Origin: Symsagittifera roscoffensis
Lineage: Eukaryota > Xenacoelomorpha > Acoela > Convolutidae
DNA length: 64,000 nucleotides
Reading direction: 5' to 3'
Assembly (NCBI RefSeq): GCF_963678635.1
Contig: NC_087069.1
Location: 26,958,303-27,022,302, forward strand
Both the position numbers and the translations under genes were made by a program. This document shows positions 63,313 to 64,000 of this stretch, in pieces (position 1 is the stretch's first letter; the number at the start of each line of letters is the position of its first letter). Below the pieces are notes generated by a model. The model made no database searches. It was not told the DNA's origin and saw only the letters and a program-made list of their open reading frames with translations.

Positions 63313-64000
63313 GGGTCTTTTCCATTCTTTCCCCCTTATTTAAATTAGTTTTTAAATCTACTTTAGCCTTGTTATATTGCAATAAAATTCAGCATAGTGA
63401 ACAGAATTGGTCTTTATACTTTACATCGTAAAATCTTGCATTTAGCCGGCATAACACAAAAAAATACTATGAAAATGGAAAACTTGAAGTGTGAGGGAGA
63501 AGAAAAAAAGCCGCAACAGCTCATATTGGATCTTGCAATTTTTTCACATCTCGACATTGCGTGTTTTGATTTATTCACAAAGTTTCTCGATGCAAAACAT
63601 AGCTCTCACCTAACTTCTACATAAAACCGTATTATTCAATATGTTTCCGTCTTTTTTGGTCAATCAAACAAACAAAATAAGAAAATTGTACCTATCTGCG
63701 TGAAAGCTTTTTCAATTTTGTGTGTTGTGTTCGTGTTTTTCACAATTATTTCAAATCAGATAAGCAACAGCTTATTTTGCATCTCGAAATTTATCCACAT
63801 CTCGACACTTTTCAATTTATCGATGCAAAATATAGCTGGTGTAAATTTACTGCAAATCTGACTCAAAGCAGTGCAACACAATTTAAAAAAGAGCTCTGAT
63901 TTCTTTGTATTATCTAGTCAATAGTTGTTTTTAGTTGCACAGAGCTACTAGTGCCTTCTTACAGGCGAGCTAGACAAGATCTATCAGTATCTGCGATAGC
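63313..64000. other. Repeat-derived sequence, no confident gene
   Basis: Two diverged direct repeats (63510-63610 and 63765-63840) share GCAACAGCT, CACATCTCGACA and CGATGCAAAA(C/T)ATAGCT. A 75-aa ORF (63397-63624) covers the first, but there is no homology to support it. Confidence 0.45.

Overview
This is animal (probably invertebrate) nuclear DNA, AT-rich and gene-poor, and mostly built from mobile elements and their remains. The evidence is a 21 kb Polinton/Maverick DNA transposon whose polymerase gene has GT-AG introns, a Ty3/gypsy retrotransposon with LTRs, BEL/Pao fragments, a Tc1/mariner relic, hAT-like MITEs, foldback repeats, minisatellites, and a few host-like genes. I cannot name the species. 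No tRNA, rRNA or CRISPR array was seen.

Region 1 (1-8414): a minus-strand Ty3/gypsy element (1875-8409) with two 214-bp LTRs and a 5-bp target duplication (TAAAC). Gag-protease and pol (RT, RNase H, integrase) are in two long ORFs, with frame breaks between them and upstream of gag. Bases 1-28 repeat part of this element, so another fragment lies at the window edge.

Region 2 (8415-30549): the main feature, a Polinton bounded by about 235-bp terminal inverted repeats (TIRs) starting AGTAGTATTG and by a 6-bp target duplication AAATTC. It encodes several small proteins of unknown function, a DVEGF-motif protein, a small membrane protein, a packaging ATPase, an integrase, two jelly-roll capsid proteins, a basic core-like protein, an adenain-type protease and a protein-primed family B DNA polymerase. 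Between protease and polymerase lies a 3.66 kb cassette (17331-20990) bounded by 102-bp near-perfect inverted repeats. It holds the element's only minus-strand genes: a PC4-like ssDNA-binding candidate and a protein with an HUH-like motif. It also holds an orphan plus-strand gene and a hairpin cluster. I consider this cassette the best candidate for something undescribed. The element's 3' part, its right TIR and about 0.47 kb of host flank are tandemly duplicated (3.2 kb, under 1% divergence). Most Polinton genes are intact, but the capsid, polymerase and DVEGF genes have breaks, so this copy is probably recently dead or dependent on help in trans.

Region 3 (30550-45456): a diverged long-unit tandem array, palindromic elements, a minisatellite based on GTATAACTAATGATCC that flanks BEL/Pao fragments facing each other, a foldback element, and long unannotated stretches.

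Region 4 (45457-64000): two paralogous drug/metabolite-transporter-type membrane proteins of 301 residues each, one interrupted by an intron carrying a hAT-like MITE. Also a Tc1/mariner relic, several foldback elements, G-rich low-complexity DNA, a decayed BEL/Pao piece, and an intronless minus-strand gene for a charged, helical, LEA/apolipoprotein-like protein.
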